From NCBI GenBank assembly GCA_945865355.1, contig CAMBDN010000001.1:1-46086 (forward strand): a stretch of 46,086 nucleotides of DNA. The letters run 5' to 3'. The stretch is from Legionella genomosp. 1. Its GTDB lineage: Bacteria; Pseudomonadota; Gammaproteobacteria; Legionellales; Legionellaceae. Shown here piece by piece: positions 1 through 7,408 of this stretch. The translations under genes were made by a program, and so were the position numbers. Every line of letters starts with the position of its first letter. The stretch's first letter is position 1. The notes below the pieces were generated by a model that ran no database searches, was not told the DNA's origin, and saw only the letters and a list, made by a program, of their open reading frames with translations.

Positions 1-205
1 CGGAAGCCGCTCTTAGCAAACCGCCCGCCAAAGCAGTTAATGGCAAAATTACAACTGTATGCACAAACGCTGCATTAATTGTCGCATGCACAGCACCTGC
101 AGTCGATGCAAGTGAGGGCTTTGCTATATTCGGGCTCCCAAAAAAAGCATCTTTATGGGTAGCCAAACTTTCCTTACGTTCACTCCATGGGCTAATATGT
201 GCCAT
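1..205 (-). CDS. Partial gene in the icmR/FIR position (putative IcmQ partner)
   Basis: The ATG at 205 is preceded by a clear GAGGAG ribosome site, and the frame stays open to the window edge (68 codons, 3' end missing). The protein starts MAHISPWSERKESLATHKDA and continues into a hydrophobic, alanine-rich stretch (around residues 40-68, with VVILPLTALAGGLL). I do not recognise the sequence. Position is the evidence: it lies directly downstream of icmS on the same strand. In Legionella this slot holds icmR; in other species it holds sequence-unrelated 'FIR' genes (functional homologues of IcmR), whose products bind the pore-forming protein IcmQ, encoded next. The FIR assignment is therefore inferred from synteny. 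The separate start, about 120 bases after icmS, and motifs in that gap suggest its own promoter. Confidence 0.6.
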   Translation of the reverse strand, partial: MAHISPWSERKESLATHKDAFFGSPNIAKPSLASTAGAVHATINAAFVHTVVILPLTALAGGLLRAAS

Positions 206-263
206 ACAATCACTCCTCAACACACAAATTACTGCTTCGTATAAGGAGTAGCCTAGCAGCATT

Positions 264-283
264 TAGCTTAACGAAACATTAAG
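264..283 (-). promoter_or_regulatory. PmrA-like tandem box upstream of the FIR-position gene
   Basis: On the minus strand, CTTAATGTT (283-275) is followed after two bases by GTTAAGCTA (272-264), so the TTAA cores recur with an 11-base period. The PmrA element described for Legionella and Coxiella icm and effector genes is a tandem cTTAATatT repeat with a two-base spacer. The first half matches well and the second only in its core. It lies about 60-80 bases before the ATG at 205, a suitable promoter distance. The assignment is by motif only. Confidence 0.4.
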
Positions 284-293
284 ACAAGTCAGT

Positions 294-309
294 TTTGCGC
301 TTTTTTTAC
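294..309 (-). promoter_or_regulatory. CpxR-like motif upstream of the FIR-position gene
   Basis: On the minus strand GTAAA (309-305), six bases, then GCAAA (298-294) resembles the CpxR element (GTAAA, spacer, GTAAA-like) known to control icmR and several other icm genes in Legionella. One base differs from the usual second half. It sits upstream of the PmrA-like box, between icmS and the next gene. Short AT-rich motifs like this occur by chance, so support is modest. Confidence 0.3.
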
Positions 310-325
310 ATTGTCACGCAAAAAA

Positions 326-670
326 TCAATCATACATCAGCTCATCAAGCGGCGTGTAATCTCGACTGGGTCCACCTTGAATCAGTTCATTCAATACATC
401 AGTCATACATAACAAGCGCAAAACATTGGGAGTAACCTCATCAAATACGACTCTTGTACCTAAGAGTGCATTTTCCGCTTCATCAAATGAAACACCCAAG
501 CCGTAACCAAGACATAAAGAACAGAGTTGATCGGCACGACGTGCGATGGCTGGCAGTAAACCGGTATCTGAAAATACTTCATCAAAACTGACAAAACGAT
601 CATTCAGATAAAATTTGGCATTCAAGGCAGCCGAAATCAAAGACATGCTGTTGCGAATATCTATAGCCAT
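326..670 (-). CDS. icmS: IcmS, Dot/Icm type IV secretion adaptor chaperone
   Basis: A small acidic protein of 114 residues, the length of Legionella IcmS. I recognise the family from long conserved segments, including NAKFYLNDRFVSFDEVF, RADQLCSLCLGYGLG, VTPNVLRLLCMTDV and the C-terminus GGPSRDYTPLDELMYD. IcmS pairs with IcmW in the cytoplasm and binds many effectors, presenting them to the type IV coupling complex (DotL/DotM/LvgA). The ATG at 670 overlaps the icmT stop codon (TAATG), so the two genes are translationally coupled. A longer reading from a GTG at 727 would run into icmT and lacks the coupled start, so it was rejected. The sequence is intact with no sign of decay. Confidence 0.96.
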   Translation of the reverse strand: MAIDIRNSMSLISAALNAKFYLNDRFVSFDEVFSDTGLLPAIARRADQLCSLCLGYGLGVSFDEAENALLGTRVVFDEVTPNVLRLLCMTDVLNELIQGGPSRDYTPLDELMYD

Positions 671-930
671 TATCGCCACCAAGGTTGTGAAGATTTGATT
701 GAGCCGGCAAAAAAACACCGTAGCCACCGCAAGAAAACGGGTACGGTAAAACCGTAATGCTCAATAATGCCAAAAAATACCGCGGACACAATAACCAAGC
801 AGCCTGTCCAAATGCGAATATGCATCAAAAAAAGAAAAATAGGGAATGCAGCCCGGGCATCTACCATAAAAAACCGAGCACTACGAGCAGAATCGCGCCA
901 ATGCGCAGTAGCGGAAAAACCTCCAGCCAT
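670..930 (-). CDS. icmT: IcmT, Dot/Icm type IV secretion membrane protein
   Basis: This 86-residue protein has the same length as Legionella IcmT and carries its signature segments: TAHWRDSARSARFFMVDARA, then a hydrophobic stretch around residues 27-57 (FPIFLFLMHIRIW and CLVIVSAVFFGII), then YGFTVPVFLRWLR and a basic tail ending PWWR. IcmT is an inner-membrane Dot/Icm component needed for growth in host cells and linked to pore formation and exit from the host. The ATG at 930 has an AGAGG site seven bases upstream. The gene is first of the icmT-icmS pair, the conserved order in Legionella and Coxiella. An AT-rich gap of 87 bases separates it from the next gene upstream. Confidence 0.96.
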   Translation of the reverse strand: MAGGFSATAHWRDSARSARFFMVDARAAFPIFLFLMHIRIWTGCLVIVSAVFFGIIEHYGFTVPVFLRWLRCFFAGSIKSSQPWWR

Positions 931-1017
931 AAAAACCTCTCGTCATACAATAACCTTTATCAAGTATATCGCGCGAGTTAGCTAATGAAAATGGTTGCGG
1001 TTATAAATATTGGCTTA

Positions 1018-1236
1018 CTATTTTAAAGGGGTACTATCTTGTCCACTTTGCAGACTGAGGCAATTGGCCAGCACATCATCCATCGAAAGCTTAGGAGGGG
1101 GAGTTAACTGTAATTTTTTTTCAGCGAAATCGGTGGGGAAAGCATCAACGTCAACAGCAAGTTTCTTGTTTTCCGTATTGGGGTTTGAATATCCCAATAC
1201 ACGTAGCATCTGAGTCGTACTTGAAATCGCCATCAT
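1018..1236 (-). CDS. Small hypothetical protein upstream of icmT
   Basis: A 72-residue soluble protein starting MMAISSTTQMLRVLGYSN, with a proline-containing middle (TPPPKLSMDD) and no membrane segment or signal peptide. I do not recognise the family. The ATG pair at 1236/1233 is preceded by GGTGGA, favouring one of these starts; an upstream GTG at 1257 is possible. It lies on the same strand as icmT and icmS, 87 bases upstream of icmT. Its upstream region carries a tandem motif resembling the PmrA box that controls Dot/Icm genes and effectors. This suggests, without proving, a link to Dot/Icm function. The length and the clean reading frame make it a real gene candidate. Confidence 0.6.
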   Translation of the reverse strand: MMAISSTTQMLRVLGYSNPNTENKKLAVDVDAFPTDFAEKKLQLTPPPKLSMDDVLANCLSLQSGQDSTPLK

Positions 1237-1265
1237 CAATCCACCAATGCTCAACACATGTTTCT

Positions 1266-1298
1266 ATAATAATAGACAAAAATTAAGGTTTTATTAAG
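1266..1298 (-). promoter_or_regulatory. PmrA-like tandem box and -10 element
   Basis: Reading the minus strand, CTTAATAAA (from 1298) and CTTAATTTT (from 1287) are direct repeats 11 bases apart with a two-base spacer, the geometry of the PmrA element (tandem cTTAATatT). A TATTAT -10-like hexamer follows at 1271-1266. The gene starting at 1236 is next downstream. This is the better of the two PmrA-like boxes in the window because both halves keep CTTAAT. Confidence 0.5.
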
Positions 1299-1365
1299 TC
1301 ATCAAATTAAAAATGATTTTTCCCTTTTTATCACCCGATCATAACTTACGAAAAAATCAACGCTC

Positions 1366-1440
1366 CGTCATCCTGAGCATAGTGAAGAAACCTCTGAATT
1401 ATATTTGCTCGCGGAATCCCTCACTACGTTCTAGATAACG
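1366..1440. repeat. Palindromic intergenic repeat (CGTCATCC type)
   Basis: The left arm begins CGTCATCCTGAGCATAGTGA and the right arm, read on the minus strand from 1440, begins CGTTATCTAGAACGTAGTGA. The two are diverged copies facing each other, giving an imperfect hairpin of about 75 bases. Elements starting CGTCATCC and containing AGTGA are widespread intergenic repeats in gammaproteobacteria. It lies just past the end of the pabC-like gene and could also act as a transcript-end hairpin. Confidence 0.6.
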
Positions 1441-1456
1441 TGAATGTTGTTTTTCG

Positions 1457-2272
1457 TTACCAGCGCGCTTCATCATTAGCTAGCATATTTTCTATCGTTA
1501 TAACCAATGGGTGGTGAACAGGCAACTCGTTCCCATCAAAAGATTCTACGAATCTTATTCTTTGCAAGGCATTTGTTACAAACACAGCATCGGCCTTAAC
1601 TATCATGCTAGCGTCGATTGATATTTCAGTACAGTTAGTGCCAGAGCCTTGACACAAAGCAATGACACGATCACGTATAATCCCCGCTAATAAACCATCA
1701 GTAAGTTTAGGGGTAAAAATCTGATCCTGTTTGAGAATAAATAGGTTCGCCACTGTCGTTTCAGTCGCATAATTTTCTTGATTGAAAAATAAAGCCTCAT
1801 CGGCGCCAGAAGCTATTGCTTTACGACGCGCCAATATAGACTCTAAATAATTAATTGATTTAAGCTGATAAATAGGATTTCTAGCATCACGCCGCCAAGG
1901 GGCGCTGAGTAAACGCATGGCTTGTTGGTTAGGTTGAAAACGAAACGCTTCGAAGATTAATGATGAGTTAACGCCACAAACATCTAACCCCCTTGGGGCC
2001 TTCCCACCACATAAAATAACTTTGGCACCACCGTCGTTGATCCCTGCCTGTTGAATACAATGCGCTAATTGCTGAGACCACAAATCAAAAGATACTTCGA
2101 ACGAGATGCCGAGCAGAATGGCGGCTTGTCTCATCCGCTGCCAGTGCAGTGAGGAATAACAAGGTCGTTGCTGGTCAATCAAAATCGTTTCAAACAATCC
2201 TTCGCCTAAAAAAATACGGTCGTCAGCACAAAACGATGCGGATTTACCATTGGCAAAAATTTCAGTATGCAT
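1457..2272 (-). CDS. pabC: Aminotransferase class IV, likely aminodeoxychorismate lyase
   Basis: A 271-residue PLP enzyme of fold type IV. Supporting motifs are the N-terminal GEGLFETI, the lysine-containing LKSINYLESILARRKA (the Schiff-base lysine region), GADEALFFNQENYATETT and the phosphate-binding TDGLLAGIIRD. PabC splits 4-amino-4-deoxychorismate to p-aminobenzoate and pyruvate in folate synthesis. The branched-chain aminotransferase IlvE is larger (about 300 residues) and D-amino acid aminotransferase is the main alternative within the fold. The ATG at 2272 directly follows the stop of the upstream small gene, indicating coupling. Substrate specificity is inferred from length and overall resemblance. 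Confidence 0.8.
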   Translation of the reverse strand: MHTEIFANGKSASFCADDRIFLGEGLFETILIDQQRPCYSSLHWQRMRQAAILLGISFEVSFDLWSQQLAHCIQQAGINDGGAKVILCGGKAPRGLDVCGVNSSLIFEAFRFQPNQQAMRLLSAPWRRDARNPIYQLKSINYLESILARRKAIASGADEALFFNQENYATETTVANLFILKQDQIFTPKLTDGLLAGIIRDRVIALCQGSGTNCTEISIDASMIVKADAVFVTNALQRIRFVESFDGNELPVHHPLVITIENMLANDEARW

Positions 2273-2274
2273 CA

Positions 2275-2478
2275 CTAATAATCGAGGAAATCTTCAAGCT
2301 CATCACGTAACCGCTTCTCTTCCAACAAACTTTCCAGACGCCTACGCGCATCAAAAGCTGGGCGCTGGCGAGTATCAACCTCAATGGCCTCGACCTCCAC
2401 AACATCGGCTTCGACCTCCACCACATCATCTTCCACGACAATGACTTTATCTTGACTATCTTCAAATAGTTCACTCAT
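2275..2478 (-). CDS. PA3496-family small acidic protein
   Basis: A 67-residue protein with an acidic, valine-rich first half (VIVVEDDVVEVEADVVEVEA) and a conserved charged C-terminus (ARRRLESLLEEKRLRDELEDF). The second part matches what I remember of the PA3496 family, annotated as putative envelope-integrity proteins; its biochemical role is not established. The ATG at 2478 is preceded by GAGGATCGC. Its stop codon abuts the start of the pabC-like gene, so the two form an operon. It is divergent from the cyclo-ligase gene. Confidence 0.7.
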   Translation of the reverse strand: MSELFEDSQDKVIVVEDDVVEVEADVVEVEAIEVDTRQRPAFDARRRLESLLEEKRLRDELEDFLDY

Positions 2479-2662
2479 GCGATCCTCACAAGTTGGCCAT
2501 GTTACTCATAACAAGTATATTAACAGCGAACTTTATAAAAATTTTCAAGCTATATACCTTATTTTTTATAAAATAGATAGAACTATTATGCGCAATTTAA
2601 AATCGCTTGAACTAGGTGTGTATCTACGTAATAATCGGGTAAAAAGATTAACAATAGACCTC

Positions 2663-3238
2663 ATGGCTGACCAAATTAGACAAGCATTAAGACAAACCTG
2701 TCAGCAAATTCGCAATAAATTATCATCAACTTATCAACGAAACGCCTCAGACCAAATATATGCCCAACTTAATAAATTGGATCAATATCGTTATGCCAAA
2801 CGAATTGCGCTTTATCAAGCAGTAAAGGGTGAGATTGACTTGGGTAGGATATGGCGTTCGGCGCCATTACAAGGCAAATATTGTTATTTTCCTGCAGTTA
2901 ATGAGGATCTTACCTTGTCATTTCTACCTGCGACCCCAGCATCGGCATTTGTTGAAAATCGTTTTGGTATTAAAGAACCGGATATCGGACGGGAACATGC
3001 ACTCAAACCGGAGCAACTTGATCTGATGTTTATCCCATTGGTCGCATTTGACCAGAAAGGAACACGATTGGGAATGGGTGCTGGTTACTACGACCGCACA
3101 CTAGCTCTTTCGCGTCCACCGCTGTTAGTTGGCGTTGCCTATGAGTTTCAACGTCAAAATTATATCCATGCAGAATCATGGGACATTCCCCTCAACCTGA
3201 TTGTGACCGAACGTACTATTTATTGGAGTAGACCATGA
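2663..3238 (+). CDS. 5-formyltetrahydrofolate cyclo-ligase
   Basis: The family (YgfA/MTHFS) converts 5-formyltetrahydrofolate to 5,10-methenyltetrahydrofolate using ATP. Visible hallmarks are the N-terminal RQTCQQIRNKL basic helix, LMFIPLVAFDQKGTRLGMGAGYYDRTL (the glycine-rich GMGAGYYDR active-site loop) and DIPLNLIVTE near the end. The open frame extends back to 2477, but the extra 62 residues are unlike the family. The ATG at 2663 gives 191 residues, the usual size, although its ribosome site is weak. The stop overlaps the next gene by four bases. In many gammaproteobacteria the 6S RNA gene lies just upstream; I could not identify one here. Confidence 0.88.
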   Translation: MADQIRQALRQTCQQIRNKLSSTYQRNASDQIYAQLNKLDQYRYAKRIALYQAVKGEIDLGRIWRSAPLQGKYCYFPAVNEDLTLSFLPATPASAFVENRFGIKEPDIGREHALKPEQLDLMFIPLVAFDQKGTRLGMGAGYYDRTLALSRPPLLVGVAYEFQRQNYIHAESWDIPLNLIVTERTIYWSRP

Positions 3239-3699
3239 CAAACTACTGGTTAATGAAATCCGAACCATCCTGTTTCGGTATTGATACTCTATCCAGTCGG
3301 CCCAAGCAAACAGCCCCATGGGATGGTATACGCAATTATCAAGCGCGTAATTTTATTCGAGATGTGATGCGTGTAGGTGATCAAGCATTTTTTTATCACT
3401 CCAGTTGCAATCCACCAGGGATCGTCGGCATTATGGAGATTGTCAGTGAAGCTTACCCTGACTACACTGCATTTGACCCAAATAGCCAACACCCAGACGC
3501 GGGTAGTACTGCAGAAAATCCACGTTGGTTTATGGTTGATGTTCGTCTTAAAGAAAAATTCTCAGCGCTTATCCCGATAGAAACACTTAGACAATACCCG
3601 GAGCTAGAAAAAATGCCGTTACTACGCAAAGGCAACCGTTTATCAATAACGCCGGTTAGCTTGGAAGAGTGGACATTTATAAACAATCGACGGGGGTGA
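3235..3699 (+). CDS. EVE domain-containing protein
   Basis: A 154-residue protein beginning YWLMKSEPSCFGIDTL and containing TAPWDGIRNYQARNFIRDVM, VGDQAFFYHSSCNPPGIVG and a C-terminal LLRKGNRLSITPVS. These are the conserved blocks of the EVE domain, a PUA-like fold related to human THYN1 that binds modified bases in nucleic acids. The cellular role in gammaproteobacteria is not settled. Its ATG overlaps the cyclo-ligase stop (ATGA), so the genes are translationally coupled. Confidence 0.88.
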   Translation: MTNYWLMKSEPSCFGIDTLSSRPKQTAPWDGIRNYQARNFIRDVMRVGDQAFFYHSSCNPPGIVGIMEIVSEAYPDYTAFDPNSQHPDAGSTAENPRWFMVDVRLKEKFSALIPIETLRQYPELEKMPLLRKGNRLSITPVSLEEWTFINNRRG

Positions 3700-3732
3700 T
3701 ACAACAACCCCACCAACAGAAGGTTACCATCA

Positions 3733-4074
3733 CTAGGTTAAAGCATCCGCATCGACCTCACCTGTCCGGACTCGTACCACTTGTTGTAGCTCATATACGA
3801 AGATTTTACCATCACCAATTTTTCCAGTATAGGCGGCCTTACAAATTGCATCTATCGCCACTTCCACCATATTGTCTGGCAAAGCCAATTCAATTTTAAT
3901 TTTTGGAAGAAAATCAACAACATATTCCGCACCACGATATAGCTCCGTATGCCCCTTCTGCCGGCCGAAGCCACGGGTCTCAGAAATGGTGATCCCAGGA
4001 ACACCAATTTCCATTAATGCCTCATGAACATCATCAAGCTTAAAGGGCTTAATGATTGCTGTGATCATTTTCAT
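3733..4074 (-). CDS. glnB: PII nitrogen regulatory protein
   Basis: A 113-residue PII signal protein: MKMITAIIKPFKLDDVHEAL at the N-terminus, the T-loop GHTELYRGAEYVVDFLPK, then the B-loop TGKIGDGKIFV and the C-terminal VRVRTGE. PII proteins sense ATP/ADP and 2-oxoglutarate and control glutamine synthetase, ammonium transporters and NtrB. The uridylylation tyrosine in RGAEY is present. I use glnB, but glnK cannot be excluded; no amtB lies next to it. The frame extends upstream to 4200, but the ATG at 4074 gives the exact family start and has AAGG upstream. It is convergent with the EVE gene and divergent from ubiK. Confidence 0.92.
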   Translation of the reverse strand: MKMITAIIKPFKLDDVHEALMEIGVPGITISETRGFGRQKGHTELYRGAEYVVDFLPKIKIELALPDNMVEVAIDAICKAAYTGKIGDGKIFVYELQQVVRVRTGEVDADALT

Positions 4075-4200
4075 TATTTTGCCTTCATTAAAACAAGAGA
4101 ATAAACATAGCCGTTCGCGAACTGTTTTGCTAGACTTTTGGTTTCTATTCATCAAAATTTCATATTCTTGGCGAATATACCTTCGCCAATAGGAGCTCAC

Positions 4201-4458
4201 ATGTTTGACCCAAAAAACTTCGAAGACTTAGCAAAAACGCTTTACACTGCATTACCATCGAGTCTGCAAAATTTTGAAAATGAGATTCAACAAAAATTCA
4301 AAGAAATATTACAATCAGCATTTACGCATATGGATTTAGTAACTCGCGAAGAATTTGATGTGCAAATCAAAGTTCTCGAGCGTACTCGCGAAAAAGTGGA
4401 TGCGCTACAAAAGCAGGTACAAACGTTACTCGATGCAAAATTGGACTCAATCAAGTAA
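4201..4458 (+). CDS. ubiK: UbiK-type ubiquinone biosynthesis accessory factor
   Basis: An 85-residue protein with an amphipathic N-terminal part (MFDPKNFEDLAKTLYTALP) and a C-terminal coiled coil (VTREEFDVQIKVLERTREKV followed by DALQKQVQTLL). This is the BMFP/YqiC architecture. UbiK binds UbiJ and lipids and assists the aerobic ubiquinone biosynthesis complex. The ATG at 4201 has GGAG seven bases upstream; the longer reading frame from 4138 is not needed. It is followed closely by comM on the same strand. Confidence 0.88.
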   Translation: MFDPKNFEDLAKTLYTALPSSLQNFENEIQQKFKEILQSAFTHMDLVTREEFDVQIKVLERTREKVDALQKQVQTLLDAKLDSIK

Positions 4459-4490
4459 GATAGACCTCCAACCTCAAAATGAGTCCAACA

Positions 4491-6002
4491 ATGAGCCTTG
4501 CTATAAGCAAAACGCGCAGTGCTATCGGCATTCATGCGCAACCCGTATCCGTTGAAGTTCATTTATCAAATGGCTTACCTGGCTTTACCATCGTAGGGCT
4601 TGCTGAAACCGCTGTTAAAGAAAGCAAAGACAGGGTTCGAAGTGCCATCATTAACAGCCAGTTTGAATTCCCCTGCCGAAGAATTACCGTAAATCTTGCC
4701 CCCGCCGACTTACCTAAAGCGGGTAGCGGCTTTGATTTACCAATAGCGATTGGAATTCTTGCAGCATCCGGGCAAATTCCAGTGCAAAAATTGACCACCC
4801 ATGAATTTATTGGAGAATTAGCACTTAATGGTAACTTGCGGGGCGTATCAGCCATTCTTCCGATAGTATTAGCAACACACCGCGATAAGCAACAATTGAT
4901 CATTGCAGACGCTAATGGTGAAGAGGCATCCCTTGCAGGCCATGATGGTGTTTATACTGCCGGCAGCCTACGCGCTGTCTGCAATTATTTATGTCAAAAT
5001 ATACCGTTGCAACCATTACCGAACCGACCCGAACTAACTCAACGTGATCATGCTCTTGATTGGTCAGACGTCAAGGGCCAGCACCATGCCAAACGTGCCA
5101 TGGAAATTGCCGCTTGTGGTGGTCACAGTATTTTATTAAATGGCCCGCCTGGTAGTGGAAAAACCATGCTAGCCAAACGATTCGGCACTTTACTACCCGA
5201 ACTATCAGAGGAACAAGCCTTAGAGTGTGCCGCCATTAACTCTATCCGTGGCCGAATAACCCATTTTGCTAACTGGCGCCAACCTCCTTTTCGAGCACCT
5301 CACCACACGGCGTCTCCCGTAGCGCTCGTTGGCGGAGGCAATCCGCCGAAGCCCGGTGAAATTTCACTTGCACATCATGGTATTTTGTTCCTTGATGAAC
5401 TACCCGAGTTTCATCGACATGTCCTTGAAACACTGCGAGAGCCACTAGAGTCAGGGAATATTTGCATCTCGAGGGCGGCCATCCAAACAGAATTTCCTGC
5501 TCGCTTTCAATTATTAGCAGCAATGAATCCTTGCCCTTGCGGACAATGGGGAAATCCAAATGCAAACTGCTTATGCACACCTGATCGGATAAACCGTTAT
5601 CTATCCAAATTATCAGCCCCACTGCTTGATCGAATTGATATGCAAGTTACGGTGCAAGCATTGACTGAAGATGAGTTGATTAATCCAAATCAGACACCCC
5701 ATGGGGAAAGTGCAAAAATCAGAGAAGTCGTCAGTGAGGCTCGCTTACGTCAGCTGAATCGACAAGGATGCATCAATGCGGATTTAAGCGCAAAAGATTG
5801 TGAGACTGCCTGTAGCTTGGGAGAAGCGGAGCAAGAATTTTTGCGCCATGCATTAAGTCGACTCAAGCTATCTTCCCGCGCTTACCATCGCTTATTAAAA
5901 GTAGCGCGCACCATCGCAGATATGCGTCATGCGGACAAAGCCCAATTACCGGATATACAACAAGCCCTCTCTTTCAAACAAATGTTGCAAGCGCCATTAT
6001 GA
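4491..6002 (+). CDS. comM: ComM, YifB-family Mg-chelatase-like AAA+ ATPase
   Basis: About 503 residues with the N-terminal Lon-protease-like fold segment (LPGFTIVGLAETAVKESKDR), Walker A GPPGSGKT near residue 218, Walker B ILFLDELPE near residue 300, a cysteine motif (PCPCG and NCLC) around residue 350, and the C-terminal region SSRAYHRLLKVARTIADM. ComM is a hexameric helicase that drives branch migration during integration of DNA taken up by natural transformation. Two ATGs are possible (4479 and 4491). The second aligns with the usual MSLAI start of the family and is chosen. Its presence fits competence linked to type IV pili. Confidence 0.92.
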   Translation: MSLAISKTRSAIGIHAQPVSVEVHLSNGLPGFTIVGLAETAVKESKDRVRSAIINSQFEFPCRRITVNLAPADLPKAGSGFDLPIAIGILAASGQIPVQKLTTHEFIGELALNGNLRGVSAILPIVLATHRDKQQLIIADANGEEASLAGHDGVYTAGSLRAVCNYLCQNIPLQPLPNRPELTQRDHALDWSDVKGQHHAKRAMEIAACGGHSILLNGPPGSGKTMLAKRFGTLLPELSEEQALECAAINSIRGRITHFANWRQPPFRAPHHTASPVALVGGGNPPKPGEISLAHHGILFLDELPEFHRHVLETLREPLESGNICISRAAIQTEFPARFQLLAAMNPCPCGQWGNPNANCLCTPDRINRYLSKLSAPLLDRIDMQVTVQALTEDELINPNQTPHGESAKIREVVSEARLRQLNRQGCINADLSAKDCETACSLGEAEQEFLRHALSRLKLSSRAYHRLLKVARTIADMRHADKAQLPDIQQALSFKQMLQAPL

Positions 6003-6067
6003 TCCTAAAAAAAGTTCTTGCAACTAGCAATAGAGTCAACTGCGTGCAAGACGGGAAAAATATAGCT

Positions 6068-6979
6068 TTACCTTGCTACAGCGTCAACACCTACGACCAA
6101 ACTCTCAAGAATGGCCATTCGCATAAACACCCCATTCCTAACTTGTTGTAGAATAAAAGATTGAGGACTATCGGCAACATCGCTGTCAATTTCTACGCCA
6201 CGATTCATAGGTCCAGGATGCATGACCATTGCATCCTTTTTTGCATAAGACAGGCTGGCCTGAGTGAGTGCATAATCTTGATGGTAACCTTCCAAATTTA
6301 GATGTTCGCTTGCTAACAAGCGTTCTTTTTGCACGCGTAAACAAATGACCACATCAGCATCAATAAGCCCATCACGCAACGAGGTCGTATAACTGCCATA
6401 ATGAATCGATGTGGGCTGCCATAACGGGGGAGCAATCAAGATTAATTCGCCAACCCCTAGTGTTTTGCAAATCCACTGTAATGAATTAGCGACACGCGAA
6501 TGACGAATATTCCCCACAATAGCAATTTTTAATCTGCTGAGCTCGGGCTTCTGCTCCAGGATGGTCATTAAATCAAGCAATGCCTGACTGGGATGTGCAT
6601 GAGTTCCATCACCAGCATTAACAATTTGAAGCGCGTCCCCACACTTTTCAGCTAACATTGCTGGCAGCCCAACTCGTTCATGACGGACCACAACCAGTTT
6701 AATCCCCATTGCAGCGAGTGTTTGCAATGTATCTTCGATGGTTTCACCTTTACTTTCAGAAGAGCCTTGCAAATCTAAATTCACCACGGGCATTGCCAAA
6801 TGATGAGCAGCTAACTCAAAGCTCACACGAGTACGCGTACTGTTCTCATAAAATAAATTGGCAAGCGGGTAGTGCGGATAATGCGGATAAACTGCGTTTT
6901 TTTTAAAGTACGAGGCACGTTGAATAAGGGTTGTTATCTCTTGACGGGAAAACTGACTAATTTCTAAAAAATGTTTCAT
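6068..6979 (-). CDS. pyrB: Aspartate carbamoyltransferase catalytic subunit
   Basis: A 303-residue enzyme that condenses carbamoyl phosphate with aspartate in pyrimidine synthesis. The carbamoyl-phosphate motif FYENSTRTRVSFELAA, the GDGTHAHPSQALLDL loop and the C-terminal HPGPMNRGVEI are all present. The length suits the catalytic chain. No regulatory subunit pyrI is adjacent, and the sequence resembles the type partnered with PyrC-like proteins in other gammaproteobacteria. It is the third gene of algH-ruvX-pyrB and starts six bases after the ruvX stop. Confidence 0.95.
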   Translation of the reverse strand: MKHFLEISQFSRQEITTLIQRASYFKKNAVYPHYPHYPLANLFYENSTRTRVSFELAAHHLAMPVVNLDLQGSSESKGETIEDTLQTLAAMGIKLVVVRHERVGLPAMLAEKCGDALQIVNAGDGTHAHPSQALLDLMTILEQKPELSRLKIAIVGNIRHSRVANSLQWICKTLGVGELILIAPPLWQPTSIHYGSYTTSLRDGLIDADVVICLRVQKERLLASEHLNLEGYHQDYALTQASLSYAKKDAMVMHPGPMNRGVEIDSDVADSPQSFILQQVRNGVFMRMAILESLVVGVDAVAR

Positions 6980-6985
6980 GGCAAC

Positions 6986-7408
6986 TCATTTTTCATTCGC
7001 TTGCAACCATTGTTCCAGTATTACACAGGCAGCAATGCTATCGACTTCGGTGTTTTTTATTTTACGATATCCACCCTCAGCAAACAAATGCGCACGGGCT
7101 TCTACTGTAGATAACCGCTCATCAACCAGATGCACAGGAAGCGAAAATCGTTTTCGTAACTGCCGTGCGAAACCACGAGAGGCGGCCGTAGTATACAGTT
7201 CACGGTCATCAATACACGTTGGCAATCCCACCACCAAAGCCAACGGCCTCCATTGAGCAAGCAATTTTTGAATATTGTCCCAATTGGGTACGCCTAGTTT
7301 TGCGTCCAAGGTAGCCAGCGGGGATGCGCTTCCTGTCAGCCTCTGGCCAACAGCAACCCCAATCCGTTTATATCCAAAATCAAACCCAAGATAAATTCCC
7401 TCAAGCAT
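6986..7408 (-). CDS. ruvX: YqgF/RuvX Holliday-junction resolvase-like nuclease
   Basis: A 140-residue RNase H-like protein: GIYLGFDFGYKRIGVAVG holds the first catalytic aspartate, LALVVGLPTCID follows, and HLVDERLSTVEA plus EVDSIAACVILEQWL hold the remaining acidic residues. The family processes the 5' end of pre-16S rRNA and has Holliday-junction-type nuclease activity. The ATG at 7408 overlaps the algH stop by eight bases; the longer frame would need a TTG at 7414. The conserved neighbours algH and pyrB support the assignment. Confidence 0.93.
   Translation of the reverse strand: MLEGIYLGFDFGYKRIGVAVGQRLTGSASPLATLDAKLGVPNWDNIQKLLAQWRPLALVVGLPTCIDDRELYTTAASRGFARQLRKRFSLPVHLVDERLSTVEARAHLFAEGGYRKIKNTEVDSIAACVILEQWLQANEK

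Noticed and set aside
671..727. Longer icmS reading from a GTG at 727
   Set aside because: It would overlap icmT by 57 bases; the ATG coupled to the icmT stop gives exactly the known IcmS length.
2479..2662. Possible 6S RNA gene upstream of the cyclo-ligase, its usual place in gammaproteobacteria
   Set aside because: The stretch is very AT-rich and I could not find the long imperfect stem with a central bubble expected of 6S RNA.
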